Source: Ferrovibrio sp046294345 | Lineage (GTDB): Bacteria; Pseudomonadota; Alphaproteobacteria; Ferrovibrionales; Ferrovibrionaceae | Assembly (NCBI GenBank): GCA_046294345.1 | Contig: JBKBJT010000066.1 | Coordinates: forward strand, 1-13,709 | Reading direction: 5' to 3' | Length of the DNA: 13,709 nt | Part shown: in pieces, positions 1 to 6,595 of the stretch | How positions within the stretch are numbered: position 1 is the first letter of the stretch | Layout of the letters: the number at the start of each line of letters is the position of its first letter | Program-made: the position numbers and the translations under genes | Notes under the pieces: generated by a model | The model's database searches: none | Told to the model about the DNA's origin: nothing | The model's input: the letters and a program-made list of their open reading frames with translations, nothing else

Positions 1-1646
1 TTGGCGGCCTGGGCATTGTCGGCATTCTGCTTCACCGTCGTGGTGATCTCGTGCATCGAGGCGGCCGTTTCCTCGATCGAGGCTGCCTGGCTTTCCGTAC
101 GCTGCGCCAGGTCCTGCGAGCCAGAGGAAATCTCGGCAGACGCATCGCGCACCTGGCGCGAAGCCTCGGCCAGGCGCTGGGCGAAATCGCGCATGCGATC
201 GGCCATGGCATCGGCGCCGGTTTTCAGCTGGCCGAAAATACCCGGATACTGCTTGTCCGAACGGCGCGTCAGGTCGCCGGCAGCGACCGCACGAATGCCG
301 TCCGCGATCTCGCCGGTCATCGCCTGGCATTTATCCGACATGACGTTGATCGCCTCGCCCAGCGCCTTGATGAAGCCGGTGCGTGTAGAGGTGTCGATGC
401 GGTCGGCGAAGCCCTTGTCGCTGGCGCCTTCGATCATTGCCACCAGTTCATCGCCCATCCGCACATCCTCGGTGCGGTCGGCCCATTCCACCACGGTGCC
501 GACGCGATCGCCGCGCCGGTTGATGGCGGCATTGGCGGTCAGGTCGAAAATGCGGCCACCCACGGTGATCCGCGCCTTGTATGGGCCTTTCAGGCCAGCG
601 AGCAGCTTCTGCTGATGCGCCGGATTTTTGTGGAAGACGTCGATATTCTTGCCGATCAGGTCCTGGGCATCGAAATGCGGCAGCTCCCGGCGGATATCCT
701 CCTGCGCGCGATTCAGCGTCTGCAGGACGCCGCGGTTGCAGTAGACGATGACGTTGTTCTCGTCGGCGATCATCACATTGGTGGAGGCGTTCTCCAGCCC
801 GCTTTCGGCGCGGGCCGCCGCCACCGAAGTCTGCTTCAGCTTCTCGACCGCGCGCGCCAGGCTGCCAATCTCGTCGCCGCGATCCTGATAGCCGATCTGC
901 GCCGAGAGATCGTGTTCGGCCAGGCGGTGCGTCGCTTCGGTCAGGCGCGGTAGCGGGCGCATGATGGCGCGGGTGAGCAGCAGAGCAATGCCGATGCCGA
1001 TCACGATGGCGATGCCGCCGACAATCAGAATTTCCATGGCGAGCAGATTGCTGAAGGCGTCGATGCGCGATTTCAGCACGCCGGCATAGAGGATGCCGAT
1101 CACCTTGCCGGCCGGATCATGCACAGGGTGATAGACCGTGTAATAGGGTTTGCCCAGGATCACGGCCTCGCCCAGATAGGTGCGGCCTGCCGCTACCGGC
1201 GCATAGGCGGCGCTGGCCTTGCCCAGCGGCGTGCCTACGGCGCGGGCGCCGTCATCGCGTTTGATGTTGGTGGTCTTGCGGAAAAAATCCTGCTCGGTTT
1301 CCTGCCAGCGGAACAGGGTGGCGGTCTCGCCGGTCACGGTGCCGATCTCGTCGATCATGGCGTGATCGGTGAAATCGGGAATCTCCTTCATCGTCACCCG
1401 ACCGACGCGGCCCTGGGCGTCGATGTCGAATGTCGTCTCGGGAAAGCTCTTGCGCACCAGGATTGCCAGGGTGCGCAGACTGTTGTTCTGGCGCTCGATG
1501 ACCTGGTTGGCCACCTCGTTGCGGATTTCCCAGATCGCGCCGCCGCCCACGGCGACCGATGTCAGGGTGATGAGGATGGCGACGAGCAACGCGATCTTGG
1601 TGACAAGGGAAAGACCGCCGATGCGAGAAGAGCTGGCAGGGGACAT
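1..1646 (-). CDS. Methyl-accepting chemotaxis protein, Cache-HAMP-PAS-HAMP-MA (3' end outside window)
   Basis: The reading frame is open from the ATG at 1646 to the left edge, giving 548 residues and no stop; the C-terminal signalling tip lies outside. Order: TM1 about residues 13-37; periplasmic single Cache domain about 40-200, with the family's RAVGTPLG and GKVIGILYAGV stretches; TM2 about 203-226; HAMP about 224-277; cytoplasmic PAS about 285-391; a second HAMP-like helix pair about 432-487 (GEIADGIRAVAAGDLTRRSD); then the start of the MA coiled coil (SQAASIEETAASMHEI, about 519-534), typical of CheA/CheW-coupled receptors. The PAS domain carries NIDVFHKNPAHQ (335-346) and VEWADRT (386-392). 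H339 and W388 are candidates for the heme ligand and oxygen-stabilising Trp of Aer2-type PAS domains. GGAG lies 8 bases before the start. The gene stands alone here. The class is certain; both ligands are inferred. Confidence 0.95.
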   Translation of the reverse strand, partial: MSPASSSRIGGLSLVTKIALLVAILITLTSVAVGGGAIWEIRNEVANQVIERQNNSLRTLAILVRKSFPETTFDIDAQGRVGRVTMKEIPDFTDHAMIDEIGTVTGETATLFRWQETEQDFFRKTTNIKRDDGARAVGTPLGKASAAYAPVAAGRTYLGEAVILGKPYYTVYHPVHDPAGKVIGILYAGVLKSRIDAFSNLLAMEILIVGGIAIVIGIGIALLLTRAIMRPLPRLTEATHRLAEHDLSAQIGYQDRGDEIGSLARAVEKLKQTSVAAARAESGLENASTNVMIADENNVIVYCNRGVLQTLNRAQEDIRRELPHFDAQDLIGKNIDVFHKNPAHQQKLLAGLKGPYKARITVGGRIFDLTANAAINRRGDRVGTVVEWADRTEDVRMGDELVAMIEGASDKGFADRIDTSTRTGFIKALGEAINVMSDKCQAMTGEIADGIRAVAAGDLTRRSDKQYPGIFGQLKTGADAMADRMRDFAQRLAEASRQVRDASAEISSGSQDLAQRTESQAASIEETAASMHEITTTVKQNADNAQAA

Positions 1647-1817
1647 GCGAGTATCTCCGGTGCACTGCTTCAACCAGTCGTACGGAGACGCTACCAAAAA
1701 TCAGCGGATTACAGAGTCTTTTTCTACCTGAGAATGGTCGTGTACAACCAAATTGCTGCGTATGCGTAGAAATTGATGGGGTGCATCATTCGGCGCGCCG
1801 CGCATCGCAGCGGCGGC
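1647..1817. other. Intergenic region upstream of the chemoreceptor gene
   Basis: This stretch separates the end of the small unknown gene from the chemoreceptor start; both are read on the minus strand. It is more AT-rich than its surroundings, especially 1695-1775, so the receptor's promoter probably lies there. The receptor's ribosome binding site (GGAG on the minus strand) is at about 1655-1658. I could not pick convincing sigma-70 or flagellar sigma-28 boxes. Confidence 0.4.
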
Positions 1818-2042
1818 TCAGCTGTCGAGCCGCGTGTATTTCCCGCTGAGTGCCAGCGCCTGCAATGTGATCAGGCGCTCCTCGCCGCCCGGCTCCAGTT
1901 TGCGGATGGCGGCATGTTCGGGCAGGTTCGGCAGCGCCACGATGCGCTCGACCCGCCAGCGCGGTTGCGCGTCACGTGGCAGGAACCGCGAGCATTCAAC
2001 GAAAACGGTGCCGATGGGTATGATGGCGGTCTCGACGCTCAT
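1818..2042 (-). CDS. Small conserved-looking hypothetical protein, 74 aa
   Basis: I do not recognise this protein. It begins MSVETAIIPIGTVFVEC and ends QALALSGKYTRLDS. It has no signal peptide, no membrane segment and a single Cys. The composition is balanced, with regular hydrophobic spacing (RVERIVALPNLPEHAAIRKL), so it could be a small beta-rich cytoplasmic protein. Third codon positions are strongly G/C, as in neighbouring genes, which favours this strand over the overlapping plus-strand frames. ATG at 2042 is preferred to an in-frame TTG at 2057: a G-rich stretch lies 8-12 bases before the ATG, and nothing suitable precedes the TTG. It sits alone between the tRNA-Val terminator and the chemoreceptor, on the same strand as both. 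Function unknown. Confidence 0.6.
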   Translation of the reverse strand: MSVETAIIPIGTVFVECSRFLPRDAQPRWRVERIVALPNLPEHAAIRKLEPGGEERLITLQALALSGKYTRLDS

Positions 2043-2162
2043 GCGGCGCCCCCGCAAGGAAATCCGTGGCGGAATCCGCAGCGGGACGTGCTGCCGCGGA
2101 CAGACTCGTGGAACAGAGGATGACTCATCCTGAACGCCATGCCTGATTGCCCCCCACTTCGC

Positions 2163-2216
2163 GCCGCCCGGGTCAGGCGGCGGCAGATTGCCCCGGCAGC
2201 GGACCGCTGCGGCAAT
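2163..2216. repeat. Two adjacent hairpins in the gene-free stretch 2043-2257
   Basis: First hairpin: GCCGCC (2163-2168), 7-base loop, GGCGGC (2176-2181). Second: ATTGCC (2187-2192), bulged CCG, GCAGCGG (2196-2202), one central base, CCGCTGC (2204-2210), GGCAAT (2211-2216), a 13-pair stem with one bulge. Neither has a T-run. They lie in the presumed leader of the small minus-strand gene starting at 2042. I see no gene in 2043-2257; these hairpins are its only evident content. The role is unknown. Confidence 0.5.
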
Positions 2217-2257
2217 GCAGCGACCTTTTCACGAGTATGCTTAATTATGTCTGAATA

Positions 2258-2281
2258 AAAAAGCCGGTTTTCCGGCTTTTT
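2258..2281. terminator. Bidirectional intrinsic terminator behind tRNA-Val
   Basis: An A-run (2258-2262), GCCGG (2263-2267), a TTTT loop, CCGGC (2272-2276) and a T-run (2277-2281) form a 10-pair stem that ends in U on either strand. It begins 76 bases past the 3' end of the minus-strand tRNA gene and would end that transcript before the small minus-strand gene at 2042. Confidence 0.85.
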
Positions 2282-2357
2282 CTGGCGAACAAGATCAAGT
2301 CGAATTCGCGCACGGGATGCTGGAAGGCTGATAAATGCTGGAAATCGGCTGGGCGCG

Positions 2358-2432
2358 TGGTGGGCGGTACAAGGATCGAACTTGTGACCCCTACCATGTC
2401 AAGGTAGTGCTCTACCGCTGAGCTAACCGCCC
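2358..2432 (-). tRNA. tRNA-Val, anticodon GAC
   Basis: The reverse complement folds into a complete cloverleaf of 75 bases: acceptor GGGCGGT/ACCGCCC, D stem GCTC/GAGC, anticodon stem CTACC/GGTAG with loop TTGACAT, T stem ACAAG/CTTGT with loop TTCGATC, discriminator A and an encoded CCA (2358-2360). All stems pair perfectly. The anticodon is GAC (plus-strand 2398-2400), which reads the valine codons GUC and GUU. It stands alone, with an intrinsic terminator downstream at 2258-2281. Confidence 0.98.
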
Positions 2433-2472
2433 GTTCGCGCTGCCTGAAGCGCCGGACAGGGCCGGGCCGCAG

Positions 2473-2493
2473 GGTCCGGGGGTCGACCGGACC
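2473..2493. repeat. Perfect 7-base inverted repeat between tRNA-Val and the amidohydrolase gene
   Basis: GGTCCGG (2473-2479) and CCGGACC (2487-2493) flank a 7-base loop. It lies upstream of both divergent genes, 40 bases beyond the tRNA 5' end. It may be a structure in the leader or chance in GC-rich DNA. No T-run follows, so it is not an intrinsic terminator. Confidence 0.35.
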
Positions 2494-2635
2494 GGCTGGC
2501 TTTTAAACATTGACGGGCCGGTTGGCAAGCCCTGCCCCCTGCCCCATAGTCAAAGGCCCACAGTCGATCCATGGCCGATCCCGGCCCAAATCCTATTATT
2601 CATTGCCCCGTACCGCGTTCCCTTTCAGGTCCTTC

Positions 2636-3553
2636 ATGACAAGCAGCGCCAGTCTCAGAACCCGCCAGTTCCTGCCCGACCCGGAGTTTCCGGCCGATCC
2701 GCCGATCCGCGTCACCCGGCCGGCCGATCCGGGTTCGGCGCTGGTGCTGTCCTCGCCCCATTCGGGCGACATCTATCCGGCCAGTTTCCAGGGCGCCAGC
2801 CAGCTCGACCCGCTCACCCTGCGCCGTTCGGAAGACGCCTTCATCCACGAGCTTTACGCCGCCGGGCCGGCTCTGGGCGCGCCCTTGCTCGAGGCCCTGT
2901 TCCCGCGTGCCTATTGCGACCCCAACCGGGCCGCCTACGAACTCGATCCCGCCATGTTCGACGCGCCGCTGCCGCCCCATGTGGTGACCGACAGCTCCAA
3001 GATCGGCGCCGGCCTTGGCACCATTGCCCGCGTCGTCACCGGCGGGCTGGAGATCTACAAGGGCAAGCTTCCCTTCGCCGAGGCCGAGCGCCGCGTCGAA
3101 ACCTGCTGGCGGCCCTATCACGACGCACTGGAAGTCCTGCTGGAGGAAGCGAAGGCGCGTCATGGTGTGGCGCTGCTGCTCGATTGCCATTCCATGCCTT
3201 CGGTGGGCGGCACCCATAATCCCGATGCCGGCCAGCGTCGTGCCGACATGGTGATCGGCGATTTCCATGGCGTGTCCTGTGCGCCGCGCCTGGTCGACCG
3301 CGTCGAGGATTACCTGAAATCCTGCGGCTTCAGCACCACGCGCAACAAGCCCTATGCCGGCGGCTACATCACGCAGTATTACAGCCGCCGCGACCAGGGG
3401 CTTCACTCCCTGCAGCTCGAGATCAATCGCGATCTCTACATGGACGAGACGCGCATCGAGAAGGCCGGCGGCTTCAACCGCGTGCAGGGCGCCATGACCG
3501 GCCTGATCGAACTGCTGATCGCCTCGGCCACACCCGATTTCCTGAAAGAGTGA
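2636..3553 (+). CDS. N-formylglutamate amidohydrolase family protein
   Basis: The protein has 305 residues, a usual length for the family, which hydrolyses N-formylglutamate to glutamate and formate in the cytoplasm (last step of one histidine-degradation route) or related N-formyl or N-acyl amino acids. Zinc-hydrolase features: SSPHSG (39-44, H42), DCHSMPS (183-189, D183 and H185) and LEINR (261-265, E262 and R265); I expect these to bind metal or substrate by family analogy. ATG 2636 is preferred to the in-frame TTG at 2510 because AGG lies about 7 bases before it and the family fold starts near IRVTRP. No other histidine-degradation gene is visible, so the physiological substrate is open. 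It heads a plus-strand trio: the cytochrome c gene starts 4 bases after its stop. Confidence 0.88.
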   Translation: MTSSASLRTRQFLPDPEFPADPPIRVTRPADPGSALVLSSPHSGDIYPASFQGASQLDPLTLRRSEDAFIHELYAAGPALGAPLLEALFPRAYCDPNRAAYELDPAMFDAPLPPHVVTDSSKIGAGLGTIARVVTGGLEIYKGKLPFAEAERRVETCWRPYHDALEVLLEEAKARHGVALLLDCHSMPSVGGTHNPDAGQRRADMVIGDFHGVSCAPRLVDRVEDYLKSCGFSTTRNKPYAGGYITQYYSRRDQGLHSLQLEINRDLYMDETRIEKAGGFNRVQGAMTGLIELLIASATPDFLKE

Positions 3554-3557
3554 TGCC

Positions 3558-3920
3558 ATGACCGCGCGACGCCTCGGATTCCTGCTGGCCTTCGCGCTGT
3601 TCGCCACCTGCAGCAAGACGATCCCGATCGACACGGCACACGCCGCCGAAACCGCGAAGGCGGCGCAGGCCGCCGAGGTGGGCGACGCCGCCCAGGGACG
3701 CGTGCTGGCTGAACGCTGGTGTTCCTCCTGTCATGGCACGGCGTCAGTGGGCAGCGACGCGGCGCCGTCCCTGCCGCGCCTGATGCGCGGCCGGCCCAAT
3801 GATGAAGCGCGTCTGCGCACATGGCTTGCCGCGCCGCATCCGCCCATGCGGGGTATCGAACTCTCGCGCCAGCAGACCGAGGATATCGTGGCCTGGCTGC
3901 GGCGCCTGAGCCGGGATTGA
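3558..3920 (+). CDS. Small exported class I cytochrome c
   Basis: The protein has 120 residues. A basic, hydrophobic N-terminus (MTARRLGFLLAFALFA) is a Sec signal, with likely cleavage after AHA (27-29). The mature part has one heme-c motif, CSSCH (55-59), and a likely axial Met at M97 in HPPMRG, then the usual C-terminal helix (QQTEDIVAWLRRL). It should act in the periplasm as a one-electron carrier; the partner is unknown. FATC around residue 18 resembles a lipobox poorly, so I favour a soluble protein. GAAAGAG lies 7 bases before the ATG, inside the end of the preceding gene, which suggests translational coupling. An alanine-rich stretch (29-40) precedes the heme domain. Confidence 0.88.
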   Translation: MTARRLGFLLAFALFATCSKTIPIDTAHAAETAKAAQAAEVGDAAQGRVLAERWCSSCHGTASVGSDAAPSLPRLMRGRPNDEARLRTWLAAPHPPMRGIELSRQQTEDIVAWLRRLSRD

Positions 3921-4450
3921 TGCCGTCCAGCACAGTTCCCCGCCGCATCCTTTTTGCGCTGGATCGGCTGGAACCGGTCGCCCGCGATCATGTGCTGGAA
4001 ATAGGTTGCGGCAACGGCATGGCCGCAGCACAGATGCAGGCCACAAAGGCTTTCGGATTCCTGCTCGCCATTGATCGTTCTGCCACGGCAGTCGCCGCTG
4101 CACGCCTGCGCAACGCAGCCGCGATCGCACAGGGCAGGATCGATGTGCGGCATCATGCACTTGCCGAACTTCCGCCGGCACACCGGCGTTTCGATCTGGC
4201 GTTCGCAATCAACGTCAATCTGTTCTGGCGCGGCGCCACGCGAGACCTGATTGCATTGCGGCTTCAGCTTGCATCGCGTGGCCGGTTGCTGCTGGTCTGG
4301 GAACCACCGGCGGCCGGCCAGGCATCGACCATCCGCAAGGCAGCGACGGCCTTGTTATCCGACAACGGCTTTGTCGTGGAAGATATCGCCTGCGACACCG
4401 TCGGCCGCCTGCCTCTGCTGGCGCTCGACTGTCGCCTGCCGGCACGCTAG
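3920..4450 (+). CDS. SAM-dependent methyltransferase, class I
   Basis: The protein has 176 residues with a Rossmann-type fold. Motif I is VLEIGCGNG (25-33). The acidic residue ending strand 2 is D52 (LLAIDRS). FDLAFAINVNLFW (91-103) is the motif IV region, and RGRLLLVWEPP (110s-130) is strand 5. Nothing identifies the acceptor; it could be a small molecule. It overlaps the cytochrome c stop by one base (TGATG), so the two are probably co-translated. The functional link to a cytochrome is not obvious. Its stop shares the palindrome CTAG with the stop of the convergent Lrp-family gene. Confidence 0.85.
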   Translation: MPSSTVPRRILFALDRLEPVARDHVLEIGCGNGMAAAQMQATKAFGFLLAIDRSATAVAAARLRNAAAIAQGRIDVRHHALAELPPAHRRFDLAFAINVNLFWRGATRDLIALRLQLASRGRLLLVWEPPAAGQASTIRKAATALLSDNGFVVEDIACDTVGRLPLLALDCRLPAR

Positions 4451-4926
4451 CGGGCCGCCTGCTCCAGCGGCAGGGCCGTGGTCTGCTTGATCCGATGCAG
4501 CACGATGCTCGATCGCACGCTGCGCATGCCCGGCACGCGCAGCAGGCGCTGGCTCAGGAAATCGGCGAAGGCTTTCAGATCGGGCGCCACGATGCGCAGC
4601 ACGAAATCGGCCTCGCCGGTCACCGACCAGCATTCCAGGATTTCCGGGCAGGCCAGCACGGTCTGCTCGAAGCCCTGCACGATGCCCTCGGCGTGGCGTT
4701 CCAGCGACACCGCCGTGAAAGCCTGCACACTCAGGCCCACCGCCTCGGGCCGCAGCAGGGCGGCATAGCGCTCGACCACGCCCTCCTGTTCCAGGCGGGC
4801 AAGCCGCCGGCTGATCTGGCTGGCGCTCAGGCCCACCGCATCGGCCAGGGCGGCATTGGGCGCGCGGCCATCCTGCTGCAGGGCGGCCAGCAGGCGCAGG
4901 TCAAAGACATCCAGATCCGGCGGCAT
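4447..4926 (-). CDS. Lrp/AsnC family transcriptional regulator
   Basis: The protein has 159 residues, the standard size. An N-terminal winged helix-turn-helix (about 5-60; DVFDLRLLAALQQDGRAPN then LSASQISRRLARLEQEGVV) is followed by a C-terminal RAM/AsnC ligand-binding and oligomerisation domain (about 65-150; ILECWSVTGEADFVLRIVAPD). Such proteins form dimers to octamers and respond to amino acids. It is divergent from phhA across 137 bases, so phenylalanine or tyrosine is the natural guess for the ligand and phhA the likely target. AGGAG precedes the ATG by about 9 bases. The intergenic region holds an 8-base direct repeat with 11-base spacing that could be its operator. The family is certain; target and ligand are inferred from position. 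Confidence 0.95.
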   Translation of the reverse strand: MPPDLDVFDLRLLAALQQDGRAPNAALADAVGLSASQISRRLARLEQEGVVERYAALLRPEAVGLSVQAFTAVSLERHAEGIVQGFEQTVLACPEILECWSVTGEADFVLRIVAPDLKAFADFLSQRLLRVPGMRSVRSSIVLHRIKQTTALPLEQAAR

Positions 4927-4951
4927 GCACGATTTCTCCTATTTCAGGAAA

Positions 4952-4970
4952 TTTATGCAACTTTTATGCA
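4952..4970. promoter_or_regulatory. Candidate operator for the Lrp-family regulator
   Basis: TTTATGCA occurs at 4952-4959 and again at 4963-4970, exactly 11 bases apart, about one helical turn. A third ATGCA overlaps the regulator's start codon (4925-4929). Just beside it, ATTTC-AG-GAAAT (4941-4952) is an inverted repeat. Lrp-type proteins bind helically phased, AT-rich degenerate sites as oligomers, so this is a reasonable operator for autoregulation and control of phhA. Confidence 0.5.
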
Positions 4971-5063
4971 TATTGCGACGAAAAATCGCGTCATGTTGCG
5001 GGGTTTTTGCGCAGCATTCGCCATATCCTTGCTGAAATACGATTACGGCAGAGGGAGGCCGTC

Positions 5064-5936
5064 ATGGTCGCGCAGGAATATCTGGCCGATCTGGAGATCG
5101 CCGCCGATTTCACCCATGCCCAGCCGCTGGACCGCTACACGGCCGAGGATCACGCGGTGTGGCGCAGCCTGTTCGCGCGCCAGGCCGCCCTGTTGCCCGG
5201 CCGGGCCTGCCCGGAATTCCTCGCCGGGCTGAAAGGCCTGGGGGTCGCATCGGATGGCGTGCCGGATTTTGAACGCCTGTCCGATGTGCTGGAAAAGGCG
5301 ACCGGCTGGCGCATCGTCTGCGTGCCCGGCCTGGTGCCGGACCACATCTTCTTCGGCCACCTGGCAAAACGTCGCTTCCCGGTCACCTGGTGGATCCGTC
5401 GCAGCAATCAGCTCGACTACATCCAGGAACCCGATGCCTTCCACGACATCTACGGCCATGTGCCGCTGCTGATGAACCCGGTCTTTGCCGACTACATGCA
5501 GGCCTATGGCGAGGGCGGGCTGAAGGCGGCCGGGCTGAACGCGCTGCATCATTTGGCGCGGCTCTACTGGTATACGGTCGAATTCGGCCTGATCGAAACG
5601 CGCGAGGGTCTGCGCATTTACGGCGCGGGAATCCTGTCGTCGAAAGGCGAAAGCGTGTTCTGCCTGGATTCAGCCGCGCCCAACCGCGTGCATTTCGATC
5701 TGCTGCGGCTGATGCGCACGCGCTACCGCATCGACACGTTCCAGAAAACCTATTTCGTGATCCGCAGTTTCGAAGAACTGTTCGAGGCGACCAAACCCGA
5801 TTTCACGCCGCTTTACGCGGCGCTGCAAACGCAGTCCGATCTGGGCGCCGGCGATCTCGATGCGAAAGACACAGTGCTCACGCGCGGCACGCTCGATGCC
5901 GCCGAGGGCGGCTGGGGCGACAGCGCGGATGTGTGA
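5064..5936 (+). CDS. phhA: Phenylalanine 4-monooxygenase (PhhA)
   Basis: It hydroxylates L-phenylalanine to L-tyrosine with O2 and a reduced pterin, in the cytoplasm. The protein has 290 residues, the bacterial monodomain length. The iron triad is visible: H127 and H132 in PDAFHDIYGHVPLL, and E173 in YWYTVEFGL. VPGLVPDHIFFGHLAKRRFPVTWWIR (88-112) is the conserved stretch before them. ATG 5064 is chosen because a strong GAGGGAGG sits 5 bases upstream; the earlier in-frame start at 5007 would put this site inside the gene. No pterin carbinolamine dehydratase (phhB) or homogentisate-pathway gene is in the window. It is divergent from the Lrp-family gene. The C-terminal tail after about 255 is acidic and variable. 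Confidence 0.96.
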   Translation: MVAQEYLADLEIAADFTHAQPLDRYTAEDHAVWRSLFARQAALLPGRACPEFLAGLKGLGVASDGVPDFERLSDVLEKATGWRIVCVPGLVPDHIFFGHLAKRRFPVTWWIRRSNQLDYIQEPDAFHDIYGHVPLLMNPVFADYMQAYGEGGLKAAGLNALHHLARLYWYTVEFGLIETREGLRIYGAGILSSKGESVFCLDSAAPNRVHFDLLRLMRTRYRIDTFQKTYFVIRSFEELFEATKPDFTPLYAALQTQSDLGAGDLDAKDTVLTRGTLDAAEGGWGDSADV

Positions 5937-5950
5937 GCTGTAAGGCGTGG

Positions 5951-5973
5951 ATGGCCGGCATGAAGCCGGCCAT
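5951..5973. repeat. 9-base perfect palindromic hairpin between convergent genes
   Basis: ATGGCCGGC (5951-5959), loop ATGAA, GCCGGCCAT (5965-5973). It sits between the ends of phhA (plus) and the DUF6481-type gene (minus). There is no T-run, so it is not a classic intrinsic terminator. It resembles the dispersed GTGGATGGCCGG...CCGGCCATGACG palindromes I recall from intergenic spaces of several alphaproteobacteria (REP-like). It may still terminate or stabilise both 3' ends. Confidence 0.6.
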
Positions 5974-6003
5974 GACGATCCCCGAGGCTTACTTGCGCCG
6001 TTC

Positions 6004-6378
6004 TTACTTCCGTCGTGCCTTGCGGGCGGCATAGCGCGCATCGCGCGCCGCCTTCAGTTCGGCTTCGGATTTCACTTTCACATTGGCCTTGGCCGCGCGG
6101 GCGGCCTCCAGGGCCTCCTGTTCGGCCTTGGCAGCGGCTTCGGCTGCCGCCTTCGCGGCCTCGCGTTCGGCCGTCTTGCGTTCCGCGTCGGCCAGCCTGG
6201 CTGCCTTGCGCTCGGCCTCGGCGGCCTCACGGCGGCGGCTGGCTTCCAGCCGGGCCGCCTGGCGGGCGGCGAAATCGGGGTCGTTGGCGGGGTTCAGCGC
6301 CCGCGCCTTGTCCAGCAGGGCCTTACGCGCTGCTGCCGCCGTGCCGAGCCGTTCGGCAAAGCCGTCCTTATCCTTCAT
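6004..6378 (-). CDS. DUF6481-type Ala/Lys/Glu-rich helical protein, 124 aa
   Basis: It starts MKDKDGFAERLGTAAAARKALL, as I recall for the DUF6481 family of alphaproteobacteria, whose function is unknown. Residues 35-124 are a highly charged, Ala-rich helix (for example EAAEAERKAARLADAERKTA), probably a long coiled coil or an extended, very basic nucleic-acid-binding tail ending YAARKARRK. It has no signal peptide, membrane segment or Cys. AGGTGA lies just before the ATG. The stop TAA is followed in frame by GAA CGG CGC AAG TAA, so the last two codons and stop are echoed 12 bases later. It is convergent with phhA; its upstream side is the 580-base gene-free stretch. Gene call firm, family name moderately sure. 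Confidence 0.8.
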   Translation of the reverse strand: MKDKDGFAERLGTAAAARKALLDKARALNPANDPDFAARQAARLEASRRREAAEAERKAARLADAERKTAEREAAKAAAEAAAKAEQEALEAARAAKANVKVKSEAELKAARDARYAARKARRK

Positions 6379-6499
6379 GCATCACCTGGTTGTCGGTCAA
6401 AAAGGCCGGCCGTCCGGGGATGGAATGCATCCGGGGGCCGCCAGCGCGTCATAGGCGCAGATGGCGGGGCATTTGTCCAGTCGGCAGGGGAAGGACGGC

Positions 6500-6528
6500 T
6501 TGACTGGCTTGGCTTTTTGTACTATATA
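6500..6528 (+). promoter_or_regulatory. Near-consensus sigma-70-type promoter reading into a gene-free stretch
   Basis: TTGACT (6500-6505), a 17-base spacer and TATATA (6523-6528) give a strong match to bacterial housekeeping promoters. Transcription would start near 6535 and run rightwards through about 420 bases with no plus-strand gene, then antisense to the GST gene (6959-7579). The reverse orientation has no matching -35 box, so this is not the promoter of the minus-strand DUF6481-type gene. Confidence 0.55.
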
Positions 6529-6595
6529 TGTTCCTGATTTCCGGATAGCCCGGGCCGGTTAACCCAGTTTAATGCGGCTGCTCAATTTTGCCCTG

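Noticed and set aside
1119..1769. Plus-strand frame opposite the chemoreceptor
   Set aside because: The opposite strand encodes an intact Cache-HAMP-PAS receptor; this is its shadow.
1773..2133. Plus-strand frames overlapping the small 74-residue gene
   Set aside because: Composition is Arg/Pro/Gly-rich and patternless, with no ribosome binding site; the minus frame has GC-rich third positions and a natural residue mix.
2600..3634. Long open frame on the minus strand opposite the amidohydrolase
   Set aside because: The plus strand carries the metal-binding motifs and the tight spacing to the next gene; the minus frame looks like nothing known.
5007..5063. Upstream start for phhA adding 19 residues
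   Set aside because: GAGGGAGG five bases before the ATG at 5064 is a far better start, and the extension is not part of the known fold.
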